DNA of 64,000 bases from Eurosta solidaginis (GCF_040869045.1 NC_090319.1:380261601-380325600), one strand, 5' to 3'. Positions 35,440-46,424 are shown, numbered from the stretch's first letter. Numbers and translations are program-made. Notes: generated by a model not told the origin, from the sequence alone.

Positions 35440-35820
35440 AGATTGTGCATTCACGAGTTCAAAATTGTTTCGTTCTGCGCATCTACGTCACACTTGACTG
35501 CTTCAGCGAATGAAAGAAAGAGAGAAAAAACAAGAGCTAAAGGAAAATGACGTAAAAATTGCTTATAAAAAACAGCTGAACTAATGTTTACATGCGCAAT
35601 GCCCAACCTTCTATAATTCCATCATTCTTATCACAAATCACATACCCAGATTGCGCATTTACGAATGGAAAATTGCTTCGTTCTGCGCATCTGCGTCACA
35701 CTTGACTGCTTGAGCGAATGAAAGAAAGAGAAAAAAAAACAAGAGCTAAAGGAAAATGACGTAAAAATTGCCTAAAAAACAGCTGATCTTTGTTTACATA
35801 CGCAATCTTGTGCGTGTGAT
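35440..35820. repeat. Direct duplication, about 205-bp period
   Basis: TTCGTTCTGCGCATCT followed by CGTCACACTTGACTGCTT, GCGAATGAAAGAAAGAG and AAGAGCTAAAGGAAAATGAC occurs at about 35468 and again at about 35680. The units differ at scattered sites, so the duplication is not recent. No gene. Confidence 0.85.
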
Positions 35821-36328
35821 TTGTGCATTCTTAAGCTGCCGGCAAGGCGAATTCAGTAGAGGTGGTGTTACCCCAACAGCTGATTGCTTCTTCTTGATAA
35901 TTTTCCATACAAAGCCTTGTACAACAATGTCAGTTAATCGAAGTCTATGAAAATTTTCTTTTCACTTGACATTCTTCTGCACGGCGAATTGATTGAATTC
36001 GCGTTCCCACCATCTGGTATAGATTCGCCTTGACTGCCGGGCAACCATAGCGGAATCAGAAAATTTATACACAATGAGAAGGAGTTTTTTTGGCATCCAC
36101 TGGTTACGATCCATTTGCATGTGACACGTCTTGCACTTCACCACTATTCCCCAAATTCATGTTAACTTAATAGGATGCAAGACGTAACAGAAAATTCTCT
36201 TAACGATTTTCTCTGTTCGTCTGTTACCAAAAAAATCTCTGATCAGAGCAAATATATTGCAAATTTTAATTCTCTGATTTTATGTAAATAAATTATGATG
36301 ATTGGTATTGTTTCATTGTAAATTGACT
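35821..36328. other. Intergenic, nothing recognised
   Basis: No open frame above 60 codons, no element ends seen. Confidence 0.4.
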
Positions 36329-36817
36329 TGCATCTCGTTTTTAACCGAAACGAAAAGCTTTCGTTAACGTTAAAAACGTTAACGAAAACGTGATACTTTA
36401 TGTTTGAATTGTGCTGGCAATGCTATAGCCATGGTGAAGCCGTAAGGTGGCAACAACGAGCGCACATATACACACAAACTCTATGTAATTTGTTTGTGTA
36501 ATTCGTTGGTGGTAATGTCAAAAATACTCTGAGAAATGTTCGTACTGTCAAAATTCATGAGAAAAGTTGCAATCAGCTTGGATAATGCTTTCACCTTTAA
36601 TGACTCCGCCATCAATCAGCTTTGCCAGCATAGTTTGAAATTAATAATCAACATAAACGATTTGATTTCGTTTTGATATGGCAGAAAACGAAACGAAATC
36701 ATTTCGTTAATTTGACGATCTTAACGTTAATAAACGAAACGAAATGACTTCGTTTCGTTTATTAACGTTGATTATCGTAACGAAATGATATCGTTTCGTT
36801 GGTTAAGCATGCCTGCA
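36329..36817. mobile_element. hAT-like MITE rich in AACGAAAC words
   Basis: The left end TTTTTAACCGAAACGAAAA and the right end (reversed) GCATGCTTAACCAACGAAAC share TTAACCRAMGAAACGA. Both subterminal regions carry many AACGAAAC/CGTTTCGT and TTAACGTT words, about a dozen in all. The middle (36400-36640) is unrelated and non-coding. I could not fix a target duplication. Confidence 0.65.
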
Positions 36818-37436
36818 TTCTACCATGATCAGGAAAGGTGCCCATTTTTCCCAAAACAGCCGATTTTACCAGGCCATCAGAAAAAAGGGACCAACATATT
36901 TGCTCGAATAATATTACCACAAATTCCCCATCTTCAACTAACTTTCCAATATGGAATTTCCATGTTGTCATCTTCCTCACCTGCAGACAATTCATGTTAC
37001 CGTCTTACTCATTTGCATACAATCTGATACAATTTTATTCATATCGAATTTCCTCATTTCCATATTGTCTTGTCATCTTCCTCATCTGCATACAATTTTA
37101 TTTTTCCCTCTTCCTCCCTAACGCACCATCCTTCTTATTATTGAAATCATATGGTATATGGTTAAGTGCGGTATGCTGCGCGCACAACTTTTATAAACTC
37201 TGAGTTCGGCTACTGCGTCGACTGCATGATATTTATTTATTTTTATATTTTTTCTGCTTTGGTGGTTGAAAATCAATCAAAAATCAATAAAAAGGTTCTT
37301 TTTATAAGCTACAGAGGAAGGCAGAAAATTTGAAAAAGAGCCCGATTCACCAGGCCATCATAAAAATTTGTAGGGTTACTGGAGTAATATAAATTGCATT
37401 TGGCATCTCTAATTACTAAATGAATGCTGCTAAGTA
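36818..37436. other. Intergenic, nothing recognised
   Basis: Pyrimidine-biased stretch 36960-37130 with CATCTTCCTC repeats; the 121-codon frame 36838-37203 is compositional and has no motif. Confidence 0.45.
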
Positions 37437-38026
37437 TTATGCGGCAGTTACCCACCGACGTGTGCCGTACGTACGGACGTTTGTCGTACGAAACACGTTT
37501 GACCGAACTCTCAAGCCCGTATGAATCAATGTGTGCGTCTGTGTACATGTACATAACATATTTGTGTGTGTATTGTTTACAGATAAGCACTGTTGCCATT
37601 GACCATTTTGCATGTATGCTTATGGAAACATCAACTTTTTCCAATTTAATGTTTGATATTGTAAAAGGCCGGAATACATATTAAATAAGTATAAATAGAG
37701 TGCATATTTATAATCAGCACTTTTACATAATTATTTCGAATTATTTTCACAATTTTTCAAACTTTAATTAGGTGTTTTTGCATAAAATTGCAAACGGTCA
37801 AAAATTAGCGCACAAAAGTTTACTAGGCAACTCTGTCTAGTGAGAGAGCGATCAGCTGACACGTTCTTACGGAAAAAATCAAAATTGTTTTGATTTCTAC
37901 GTTCCGGGCTACGTACGTGCGGGCGTTGCACGTCGGTGAGTTTTCGTTTACATTGCACACTCATAAGATAGGTCGTGTCAGCTGACACGTTTTTGGTACG
38001 TACGTTCGTGAGTAACTGCCGCATTA
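37437..38026. mobile_element. PIF/Harbinger-like MITE
   Basis: The element is 37440-38023, flanked by TTA on both sides (37437-37439, 38024-38026), the 3-bp target typical of Harbinger transposons. The ends are TGCGGCAGTTACCCACCGAC and, reversed from the right, TGCGGCAGTTACTCACGAAC. The subterminal regions hold several CGTACGTAC/GACGT words and CAGCTGACACGT. There is no coding region, so movement would need a transposase in trans. Confidence 0.8.
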
Positions 38027-38333
38027 GGCTAATACTATTAGCAGATGCGATTGAAGCGACCAAAGCGTTTATATAATCTTGCCCATTTGCATGTGTGTAA
38101 ACAGCCATAGAAATGAAATTTTTCCTGTTTGTCTGTTAAGTTTCTCTAGACTTTTTTGACTCTAATTTTAATAAATTTTGTTTTCCGTATGTTTCCGCAT
38201 TGTTGGTGGCAACAAATCTTCTATTATTTATATTTCCGCGGATATATATGCAACTACATTATCTGTAAATACTACAAAGTTTTATTAAACTATCAAATGC
38301 CTCAGCTTAAAGTCGTCTTACGTACGAAAAAAG

Positions 38334-38520
38334 CAACTCTAGACCTGAGATTTGCATCAGGTGAGCGAGGCTGTTTGTAGTTTTGACATTTATGGAATGA
38401 AAACATAAAACTTAGCAGCTTTTGTGTGTAGTAAGAAAATTTGTCAATGGGTTAAGCTGCCGGGCCATAGTGTACAAGTACAAGTGTGTTGACTTCTTTC
38501 TGACAGGCACTCGCTTAAGT
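38334..38520 (-). mobile_element. Rearranged third copy of the 273-bp MITE
   Basis: 38334-38390 is the reverse complement of the left inner part (CTAGACCTGAGATTT, GGTGAGCGAGGCTGTTTGTA). 38468-38516 is the reverse of the right end (CATAGTGTACAAGTACAAGT, CTGACAGGCACTCGCT). The order is inconsistent with one intact copy, so a deletion or inversion occurred. Confidence 0.75.
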
Positions 38521-38900
38521 GAGCATAACGGGAAAATCTGGGTTGCAATTGTTGTTTCGGTTGAAAAGGGTCAATTAGGGTTCTGTGCAGAGACGTAAAA
38601 GATTGGAACAGGGTTTATGTAGTCACAAAAGTGTTGCTTCTGTTCCCCAACATTTTAATATTATATCATGGCGAAAAGAGTTCAGTTCAGAGTTATTGAT
38701 TTTCATTAAAAGTTTAATTTATTACGGAGGGTTACTCCTTTAAGTGTAAAAAGCAGAGAAAACGTAGTTTTTCAAATTATTGTGAAAAACTTTTTAATTT
38801 AAATTTCTGTACCCAAGTTCACTATATTTGTGTAACGCAAGAATCTGGGGAGGTCAATTCCTTAACTATGAAAAACTGAAAAATGTACACTTATTGAAAA
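38521..38900. other. Intergenic, nothing recognised
   Basis: No gene or element recognised up to the LINE start. Confidence 0.4.
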
Positions 38901-38961
38901 CTCATTTGCACACACAGCCTCGGCTGCTCTCATCAGTCGCCTTTTTAAAGGCGACGTCGAA

Positions 38962-39831
38962 GTGATCCTTATCCAAGAACCCTGGGTGAACAACTCAAGG
39001 ATTTGCGGATTGGGGGCCATTGGGTTTAAGCTCATCCGAGCTGCAGATGAAGGTAAAGTGAGAACATGCATTTTAGTAAAGTCTGAGCTAAATATCTTTC
39101 TCTTTCCTAATTATAGCAATGGTGACTTTACAGCGACCAGCTTGGCAAGCGGAGGCACCCAATTAACGCTAGCCTCCTTTTATTTGCCGTACGACGCAGA
39201 GGAACCTCCTTCGCAAAAGACGGTAAAGGATCTGGTGGCCGACTCAAGGAAAGGCCATTTGCTAATCGGGACAGACGCAAACGCCCACCACGTGCAGTGG
39301 GGTAGTTCCGACATAAACACCCGTTGGGACTCACTTTTTGAGTACCTTTCAACAACTAACCTTGTAGTTTGCAATGTAGGAAATGAACCAACTTTTATTA
39401 CTAAAAACCGTAGAGAGGTTATTGACCTCACTATTTGTAGCGAAAGCGTTTTTGGGTGGGTTAAAAAATGGCGTATTCTTGAGGAACATTCCTTTTCAGA
39501 CCACCGGTATATTGAAGAAATGTTAGAGTTCTTCGTCGATCAGCCCATTGCGAGACGTAACCCACGTAATACAAACTGGGAACTACATAATGAGCTCTTA
39601 GCAAGAGAACTACCAGAACTGCCCCCACAAAGCCCCTCATCAACGGAGGAGCTAGAGGGTCTGGTAGAAACCTTCACATCGCCATTCTCAAAGAACAGGC
39701 TTGTCCATTGCCAAAACCACGCGGTAAGCGTAAACCTCACTGGTGGTCCCATGATCTGGACCTACTTCGTAAATCCTGTAGAGAACAGTTTAACAAAGCC
39801 AAATTCTTTGATAACGGGTCACAATGGCTAG
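38962..39831 (+). pseudogene. LINE apurinic-type endonuclease
   Basis: The open 289-codon piece contains VILIQEPWVN, LLIGTDANAHHVQWGS (the Asp/Asn catalytic motif missing from the other LINE), NRREVIDLTI and EEHSFSDHRYI. The N-terminal Asn motif is cut off by the 5' truncation. Past about 39700 the frame leaves the true coding register, which continues in the overlapping frame PHWWSHDLDLLRKSC (39708-39965). Confidence 0.85.
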
Positions 39832-39993
39832 AATACAAAGACAAACTAAGGACCTACAAAAAAATCCTGAGACAAGCGAAGAGAACTTCATGGAGAATAT
39901 TTCTGCACTGGAGTCGAAAGTGTCAGAAGTGTCGACCTCAACTTATCTACCCTTTGGAGTTATAACTGGCTGCGGCACATATATACCGCTTCT

Positions 39994-40930
39994 TTGGCTA
40001 TGAACTATATTCCGTGTGCATGGAGGAGCGCCACGGTCATATTCATTCCTAAGGCAGGCAAAGCCTCTCACTACCAGCCGAAGGACTACAGACCTATCAG
40101 TCTTTCATCATTCGTACTCAAGACCCTAGAGAGAATAGTTAGCGATTTTCTCACTACAAACATTGATAGGAATCTCATTTCGGGCTATCAACACGCGTAC
40201 GCCAAAGGTAAATCTGCGGAGACTGCGCGACACAGCCTAGTCTCTACTATAGAAACATCCTTGTTCGAAAAGGATTATTGTCTTGTGGCCTTCCTAGACA
40301 TTGAAGGAGCATTCAACAATATAAGTCCAGACGCCGTCAACAATGCTTTAACTGATTTGGACGTAAATAGACCCCTAGTTGGACTGATTGATCAACTACT
40401 CAGGGGAAGGAAAGTGCTTTCCTCACCAGGGTGGTGTTCTTTCCCCTTTACTATGGAACCTAACGGTAAACTCGCTATTAAGAGATACTAGTTGGGGGAG
40501 CGGGAAGGTCGTGGCATATGCTGATGACCTAGCGATTGTCTACAGAGGCAAGTTCCCTCAAACTTTATGCGAATTGATGCAGGTAGCGTTGCAAGAGGTT
40601 TCCCTGTGGGCTTCCCGATGTGGACTCAGCGTCAACTCCGATAAAGTAGAGCTTGTCTTATATACCAAACGATACAAAATACCATCGTTAAACCTACCAG
40701 AACTAAATGGGGTGCGCCTAAGCCTGGCAGATAAAGCCAAATTTCTAGGCGTAGTTTTAGACAAAAAGCTGAACTGGAAGAACAACGTTATTCAGCGACA
40801 AAAGAAAGCGTACATTGCAGCAAAAAATGGGGACTCACCCCCAACATATGCAGATGGATTTATACCGCGATGGGGTAGTCGTATGGTGGCCAGCCTTGAG
40901 CAAGGCGTCAAACCTAAACTTGTTGCGTAA
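39994..40930 (+). pseudogene. LINE reverse transcriptase, one frameshift
   Basis: First frame: VIFIPKAGKASHYQPKDYRP, HAYAKGKSAETA, then motif A as CLVAFLDIEGAFNNI. A shift near 40430 moves to GGVLSPLLWNLTVNSLL and VVAYADDLAIVYRGK, then KFLGVVLDKKLNWKNN. Motifs A, B and C with both Asp positions are all present, unlike in the 24073 LINE, but the frameshift breaks the protein. Confidence 0.85.
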
Positions 40931-41208
40931 AGTCCACAGATCCAGCATGATAAGCATGAGCGGGGCTCTAAGAACAACGCCTAGAGAAGCTCTTCAGGTC
41001 ATTCTTGACATCCTTCCATTGGATCTGGCTGGTCATCGAGCAGCGGCAACGTCAGCCCTGCGTCTAAGGGAGTTGTCGTGTTGGAACAACAAGACCACAG
41101 GACACTCAAGTATACTAAACAAATACAGTTTTCTTCCTCCTAGCACGGATCGCTGTGCGACCACAACAGTTGCGGAAACCAACTTTAAGATAAACATACC
41201 CAGCAGGG

Positions 41209-41907
41209 ATGACTGGACGGAGTCGGATAAGTTCCAACAGCATTTCCATATACACGGACGGCTCCAAGCTAAACGGTAGAGTTGGAGGTGGAGTATACTC
41301 AAGGGACCTTGACCTCCAGCTCTCATTCAGACTACCCGACCACTGCAGTGTATTCCAGACAGAAGTTGCAGCCATAATGGAAGCCGCAGCTAGGATAGGG
41401 ACATACAATGTCGACAAAGAAATTTTTATCTTCAGCCACAGCCAAGCTGCCATAAAATCTCTGGGTTCCCACTCGTTCAATTCTGAACTAGCACTAAACT
41501 GTCGCCGATCTCTTCAAGGAATGGCTCAACAGAACCGTGTACACCTCACATGGGTCCCTGGACATAGGGATATCGAGGGAAACTGCATGGCAGATGAACT
41601 CGCTAAGCAGGGTACAACGAAGCAGGTTCTTCCTGCGCAAGAACGCTTAGGTATGCCCCTGTCCATATGCAAGCTAATGCTAAAAGAGCACATCTACCGT
41701 CAAGCCGACGAAAGATGGCTACAAACACCGGGGTGTACAACATCGAAAGAAACCTGGCCTAAATGGGATCCTAAAAGATCCCGTCACGTGTACAACCTAA
41801 GAAGGGAAACAATTTCAACACTTGTGGGGGCACTAACGGGTTATTGTCTCATAGGTAGACATGCAGAAAGGTTAGGAGCGCCTTATCGTCGTTGCTGTAG
41901 GAGTTGA
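41209..41907 (+). pseudogene. LINE RNase H domain and C-terminal tail
   Basis: ISIYTDGSKLNGRVGGGVYS, CSVFQTEVAAIMEAAA, IFIFSHSQAAIKSL and LTWVPGHRDIEGNCMADELA. The third motif, normally with Asp (xDSQAA), reads SHSQAA, so the catalytic Asp is lost. The tail continues to RHAERLGAPYRR before a frame change into the zinc-like end. Confidence 0.85.
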
Positions 41908-42161
41908 GGAGGAGGAAACGGTGTTTCATCTCAAACTGCCCAGCACTAAGCGGAGCACGGCAGCGCTTTCTGGGAGCTCCATTTCTTGATAATCTGAGTC
42001 AGGTTGTGGAGCATGATGTCAAGGACCTGGTAGCTTTCATCAGGTCCTCAAAATGGTTCGAAGAGGAAAGGTAACGGTGTTTTTCGTGGTATCACAACGG
42101 GCCTAGTACTACTGGCCTAAGTGTGCCCTCGGCAGCCACCCTAACCTAACCTAACCTAACC

Positions 42162-42346
42162 TTCCTCCAAGCGATTAAAGTACCAACGCAATGATACTTC
42201 ATGTCATAATGTATTGACACCATATATGGACTTTGCCTTATATCCAATATATCACTGCCACATATAACGCGATTTTGAGAATTTGTTTTTGTCAAAAGAC
42301 AGTTAAGGACGCCAAACAGAATCGCAAATGTATTGCGTAAATTCAT
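42162..42346 (-). pseudogene. Truncated serine protease homolog, N-terminal piece
   Basis: The first 63 or so residues of a secreted trypsin-fold protein, similar to the full gene at 62750-63514 (about 49 of 63 positions identical). It has a signal peptide MNLRNTFAILFGVLNCLLTK, an activation site with RVICGS in place of RVIGGS, and YHCVGTLIAWRKV. The homology stops within VLTxx..., exactly at the CCTAA tail of the LINE ending at 42162. The remainder of the gene is not found on the other side of the LINE. A TATA box and upstream repeats are shared with the full copy, so this is a duplicated gene cut short. Confidence 0.9.
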
Positions 42347-42411
42347 TTTTTAGTTAAAGATTTTTTGTGGATTTTTAATTTTAAAGTGAAGGAAGTTAAA
42401 ATTTGTGGGTG

Positions 42412-42421
42412 CTATTTATAC
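42412..42421 (-). promoter_or_regulatory. TATA box of truncated protease homolog
   Basis: Minus-strand GTATAAATAG followed by CACCCACAAATTT, identical to that of the full-length paralog, 66 bp upstream of the ATG. Confidence 0.65.
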
Positions 42422-42439
42422 AAAATTTTGAGTTGAAAA

Positions 42440-43700
42440 AAAAAACAGCCTACTAAATTTTTGTGATTGTAGCAGCATAAGCAGAGCTGCTCAACCCCTA
42501 TACACTTGTAGCACTTTTGTTTTTGTTTTGCTCTGAAATATTGGCACAGATTCAAATTCACACTTTGAATAAAAAAAATAAAAAAAATTTCATAGCACTC
42601 CCATACACGCTCACATATAATTTCGAATCATATGAAAAACATTATAGCACTGAAAAAAATTTGTAATCCAAATTGATTCAATCTAAAATTAAAATAGATA
42701 ATTGACCGCGGAGCTGAAATATATGGAGCATATGACCAAAGAATATAAGCAAAACTGTACCAAAACAAGAGGAGCCTACTCTAACATCATATGATATTAT
42801 TTAATTAGCCTTAAGGTAAGTGAGTAACTACTGACACAAAATTCTGGTTCAGGACTAAACCTAGAGTGCCAAATAAGCTAGATTTTCAGTTATAAAATCG
42901 ACGAAAAAACTGCTACCAGCTTTAACGAGCTGCGGCTACATATGAGTATGCCTCTTTCGCAACACTTTTCCACCAATACGTAACTATCGAAATAGTACCA
43001 AAAAGAAATTTGTATATAGTTAGGAACTAGTGAAAAGTTAAAGCAGCGGGGACAATTTCCACCGCCTAGGACATCGCCATGTTAAGTTCGCCAGTTGAAA
43101 ACATGTAAAAGATATAGATGGCAAACAATTAGTGGTTCAGAATGCAGTAGAAATGCACTTATTTTGAACTAGAGACGCTCCTTACGGGGTAGTTTTTTGT
43201 TTCAATTCGGTATATTATTTTTCTTGGTTATGTGACACTTTTTGACTGGAAGGGGGGGAGGGGGAGGGGGAACTGTAAAGTAACCATGTCTATCATTTAC
43301 TTGTTAAGCTTTTTTATTAAATTCAAATGGTATTTCAGCACCTCAGTAATCTCTGTTGCTAATATACATATGTATGTATGTAAATTTGAACACAAATTTA
43401 AAACAAACCACGCGGAGCCTTCTAATTAAGCATTTCAAAAGTTTTCAAATTCAATTTCCTATGCAACATTCGCGGAAATCTCTACATTCACTTTAAGTAT
43501 GAATATTGAAATCCGGATTCCGTCGATATATATATGTATATAGAATTAAATTTATTGGCTCTTGTATGTTGGTTTAGATACATTCGATTGTTGAATACAA
43601 AAACAAAAATATTAACACAGCAATATATCGGCACTATGATGTTTGTGAGTGTACCCAGCCTGTAGTAGCAATAAAGAAGACCGAGATACATATATGGCAA
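42440..43700. mobile_element. MITE copy interrupted by about 1.1 kb
   Basis: 42446-42490 (AAATTTTTGTGATTGTAGCA) and 43595-43690 (ATTGTTGAATACAAAAACAA, CAGCAATATATCGGCACT) are the two halves, in reverse order, of the 250-bp MITE at 45171-45420. The intervening 42490-43590 is non-coding, AT-rich and unrecognised. Confidence 0.55.
43248..43271 (+). other. G-run tract
   Basis: Runs of 7, 4 and 5 G separated by single A residues; a possible G-quadruplex. Confidence 0.5.
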
Positions 43701-43770
43701 TTGGCAGCCGCCTATCACACCGAGGGTCCTAGGTTCAACTGCCGGGCAAAGTGACATCAAAACTATAGAA
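43695..43770 (+). mobile_element. SINE head fragment
   Basis: GGCAGCCGCCTATCACACCG then CTAGGTTCAACTGCCGGGCA matches the SINE head at 63728 with about 25 bp of the A-box region lost. It is cut at 43771 by a DINE-like element. Confidence 0.7.
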
Positions 43771-44913
43771 AACAAGTAAGGTGTCTAAGTTGGGGTGTAA
43801 CCGAACAGTATATACTAAGCTTGAACTTTAATTGTACATTTCATTTCAGATAAATTACTGTTCTACATAACACGTGGCTCCGCCCGTTTAAAAAAATGTC
43901 TCCCCATTTCCTCTTACAATAAAACTTTCTCCACATTTCCTTTTACAATAAAACTTGATAAGTGAAATATCATTGGTTCACAACTATTTTTTGCTGAGTT
44001 AAAGCTTCTTATTCTAGTCTACGACACTTTTAAACTTGTTTTATATCAAAGTTGCCGTGGTCTTTAACCGATCCCGTCCATTTTTCCTAGAAATATTTTC
44101 TGCTATAAGGAAAATATGTTTACACAATTTCATTACGATATGTAAATTTTTCTTCGAACTATGGCTCACGAAACATAGAAAACTGCTTAAGTCATAATAG
44201 GGGCGGTGCCCCGCCCACTTTTTTAAATTTGAAGTTTTCCTATTTATAGTTATAATTCCACTTGGGAAATGAAACACCATTAATATAAAGGTTTTTTTTG
44301 CAAAGATATAACTTATTTTATTCGTCCACGACCCTTTTAAAATTCTTTTATATAAAAGTGGGCGTGGTCCTTACCCAATTTCGTTAATTTTTCTTCAAAG
44401 CATTCCTTATAGTAAAGGCAACCTCTCTGCCGAATTTTGTTACGATAGGTTTAACGATTTTTGATTTATGATTAACAATACTTGTAAAATTGATTTTATC
44501 ACAAGTGGGCGGTGTCACGCCCATTTAAATTTTTTTTTTTTTTAATTTTTATCAAAAGTCCCAATATCAGTGTCAAATTTCAATATTCTAGGTGTATTAT
44601 ATACTAAATAATCAGTTTTTTGTGTTTTCCAAAATGTTATATATATAAAAAGTGGGAGTTTTCGCTCATTTTCAATACCAATCTATTCTGGGTCCAGAAA
44701 AGCTCGGGAACAAAAATTGGTGAAGATATCTCAATATTTTCTCAAGTTATCGTGTTAACGGAGAGACGGACATTGCTCAATCAAATTTTTTTTTCGATAC
44801 TGATGATTTTGATATATGGGAGTCTATATCTATCTCGATTCCTTTATACCTTTACAACCAACCGTTATCCAATGAAAGTTAATATGCCCTGTGCGCAAAG
44901 CACGCTGAGTATA
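43771..44913 (-). mobile_element. DINE/Helentron-like element
   Basis: It begins with AACAAGTAAGGTGTC, then the hairpin region GGGGTGTAACCGAACAG, and ends with ACGCTGAGTATA. GTGGGCGTGG and GGCGGTGCC words and GACGGACATTGCTCAATC mark the body. Close relative of 16969-18113 and, more distantly, of 20181-23283. It has no tandem array and was inserted in the SINE head. Confidence 0.75.
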
Positions 44914-45006
44914 ATATTATTCAGATGTTCTCATCCCCGTAGTACAGGTTTACATGTAGGATATGTCTGAGAAGGATACAATTCCGTCTCTTTCTAACAC
45001 ACTGCC

Positions 45007-45071
45007 GTTTGACACTGACCGAAGTGTCAAACTAGCGTGTAACCTGAGGTTGACACTGAACGAAGTGTCAA
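45007..45071. promoter_or_regulatory. Two tandem short hairpins
   Basis: GTTTGACACT-GACCGA-AGTGTCAAAC (45007-45032) is a perfect 10-bp stem. TTGACACT-GAACGA-AGTGTCAA (45050-45071) repeats the core. The function is unknown, and no gene start is near. Confidence 0.5.
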
Positions 45072-45164
45072 AATTACCAGAGTTGCTGCATCGACATCGA
45101 TGCAGGGGAACAAAAAGGAGCGGAATATCAAATATGGGTTGCTGTGATGGTAACTTTTTTTGAA

Positions 45165-45426
45165 CAAATTTCATATATGTAATACTCCTATATTGCTACA
45201 AAAGTAGGTACATTTCCAAACATCAGAGTGCCGATATATTGCTGTTTAAACGTTTTTGTTTTTGTATTCAATAATCGAATGTACCTAAATTTAAATTTTT
45301 TCTTTTCACACTTATGCTGCCACAATCACAAAAATTTTATAGGCTGGCGTGTTTTGATTTCGAATTCAAAACACATTGCGAGCATTTTCTATTAGCAATA
45401 TAGGAGTATTACATATATGACAAATT
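45165..45426. mobile_element. 250-bp MITE with perfect 28-bp terminal repeats
   Basis: The element is 45171-45420. It starts TCATATATGTAATACTCCTA (then TATTGCTA) and ends with the exact reverse complement. CAAATT flanks both sides (45165-45170, 45421-45426). Non-coding. Related sequences lie upstream of both protease-homolog copies. Confidence 0.85.
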
Positions 45427-45544
45427 TAGTTTGGAAATATAAAGTGCATCTATATGGGACCTCTAGAAAGTTATAAAAAAGTTTTCGAATGGGGTACCTG
45501 AAGAAACGTACTTATGCCAACATTAGGAATAATAAAATAATTAA

Positions 45545-45960
45545 AAAAAAATTTTTTTAAGTTAAACGGTTTTATTGAAAACAACACTTACATTAAGTAA
45601 TAATAATACTAAAAGCTAGAAAATAATTAGATAGGTCCTAGGTACTAGTCATCACACTCCTCATCAATCAAGGGCGTTGATCGGACAATTAAATAACAGC
45701 GTTGTACGCGTCAAATTTCCCTTGATAGTCACAAGTAAGACCAACTGAACCTTAATTAGGTTATGCTACGCCTCACATTTTTAGAAATTTCACGCGGCTA
45801 ATGCTTTTATTTAATTGTCTGATCAACGCCCTAGATAGATGAGGAGTGTGATGACTAGTACCTAGAATCTACCTAATTATTTTCTAGCTTTTAGTATTAT
45901 TATTACTTAATGTAAGTATTGTTTTCAATAAAACCCTTTAACTAAAATTTTTTTTATTAT
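45545..45960. mobile_element. Foldback element with arms of about 150 bp
   Basis: The left arm (TTTTATTGAAAACAACACTT, TAGTCATCACACTCCTCATC, GGGCGTTGATCGGACAATTA) is answered on the right (TAATTGTCTGATCAACGCCC-type text, GATGAGGAGTGTGATGACTA, AAGTATTGTTTTCAATAAAA). A spacer of roughly 100 bp separates them. No coding capacity. Confidence 0.85.
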
Positions 45961-46424
45961 TTTTTTTTTAAGTTTTTAGTCTTAGTTGCCTATTATTTCT
46001 CATTCTATATAGTTCATTTAGTGACTCATTATTACAAGGAATCTTTCCTGACAATTTGTTACAATCTAAGTCCCCGAAATCCAAAGTATTTTGATGTCAC
46101 TTCTACCGGACTGTATATAATATTTGCTCCAAATATGAGCCAAAAGGGACGACAGATACGAGTATTTTTAATATCTCGATCCTTGCCGCACCTAGCACAG
46201 AATTAAGCAACCAAAATTTAATACTTTTGTAATACAAGTAAATACTGGAAAATAGAGCTCCTGAAAAAGTGAGGTTATGTTGTTGACATTACCTTTATTA
46301 TTACATCATGGTACCGCCTTGCCTTTACCAAAAAAGGAGGAGCAGAAATTTGTGATCTAGATTGCTATATTTAAATTTTGAGCAGACTCATGAAACAAAA
46401 AGTTTTTCAATTTTTGTTGTTATA
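45961..46424. other. Intergenic, nothing recognised
   Basis: No gene or element recognised. Confidence 0.4.

Larger units (their letters stand above)
38900..42162 (+). mobile_element. Second RNase-H LINE, 5'-truncated, broken
   Basis: Plus-strand ORF2 of a LINE related to that at 24073-28692. It starts within the endonuclease near 38900 and ends with four CCTAA units at 42139-42162. Coding blocks lie in several frames (38962-39831, 39708-39965, 39994-40491, 40388-40930, 40815-41279, 41209-41907), so at least five frame changes have occurred, and about 100 codons are missing near 39965-39994. The 3' end abuts a serine-protease-homolog exon. Confidence 0.85.

Noticed and set aside
36838..37203. 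121-codon frame rich in Ser/Phe/Pro
   Set aside because: Pyrimidine-biased sequence with CATCTTCCTC repeats; no recognisable domain.
42139..42162. Interstitial telomere
   Set aside because: Only four units, and they are exactly the 3' tail of a LINE; recorded as a tail feature instead.
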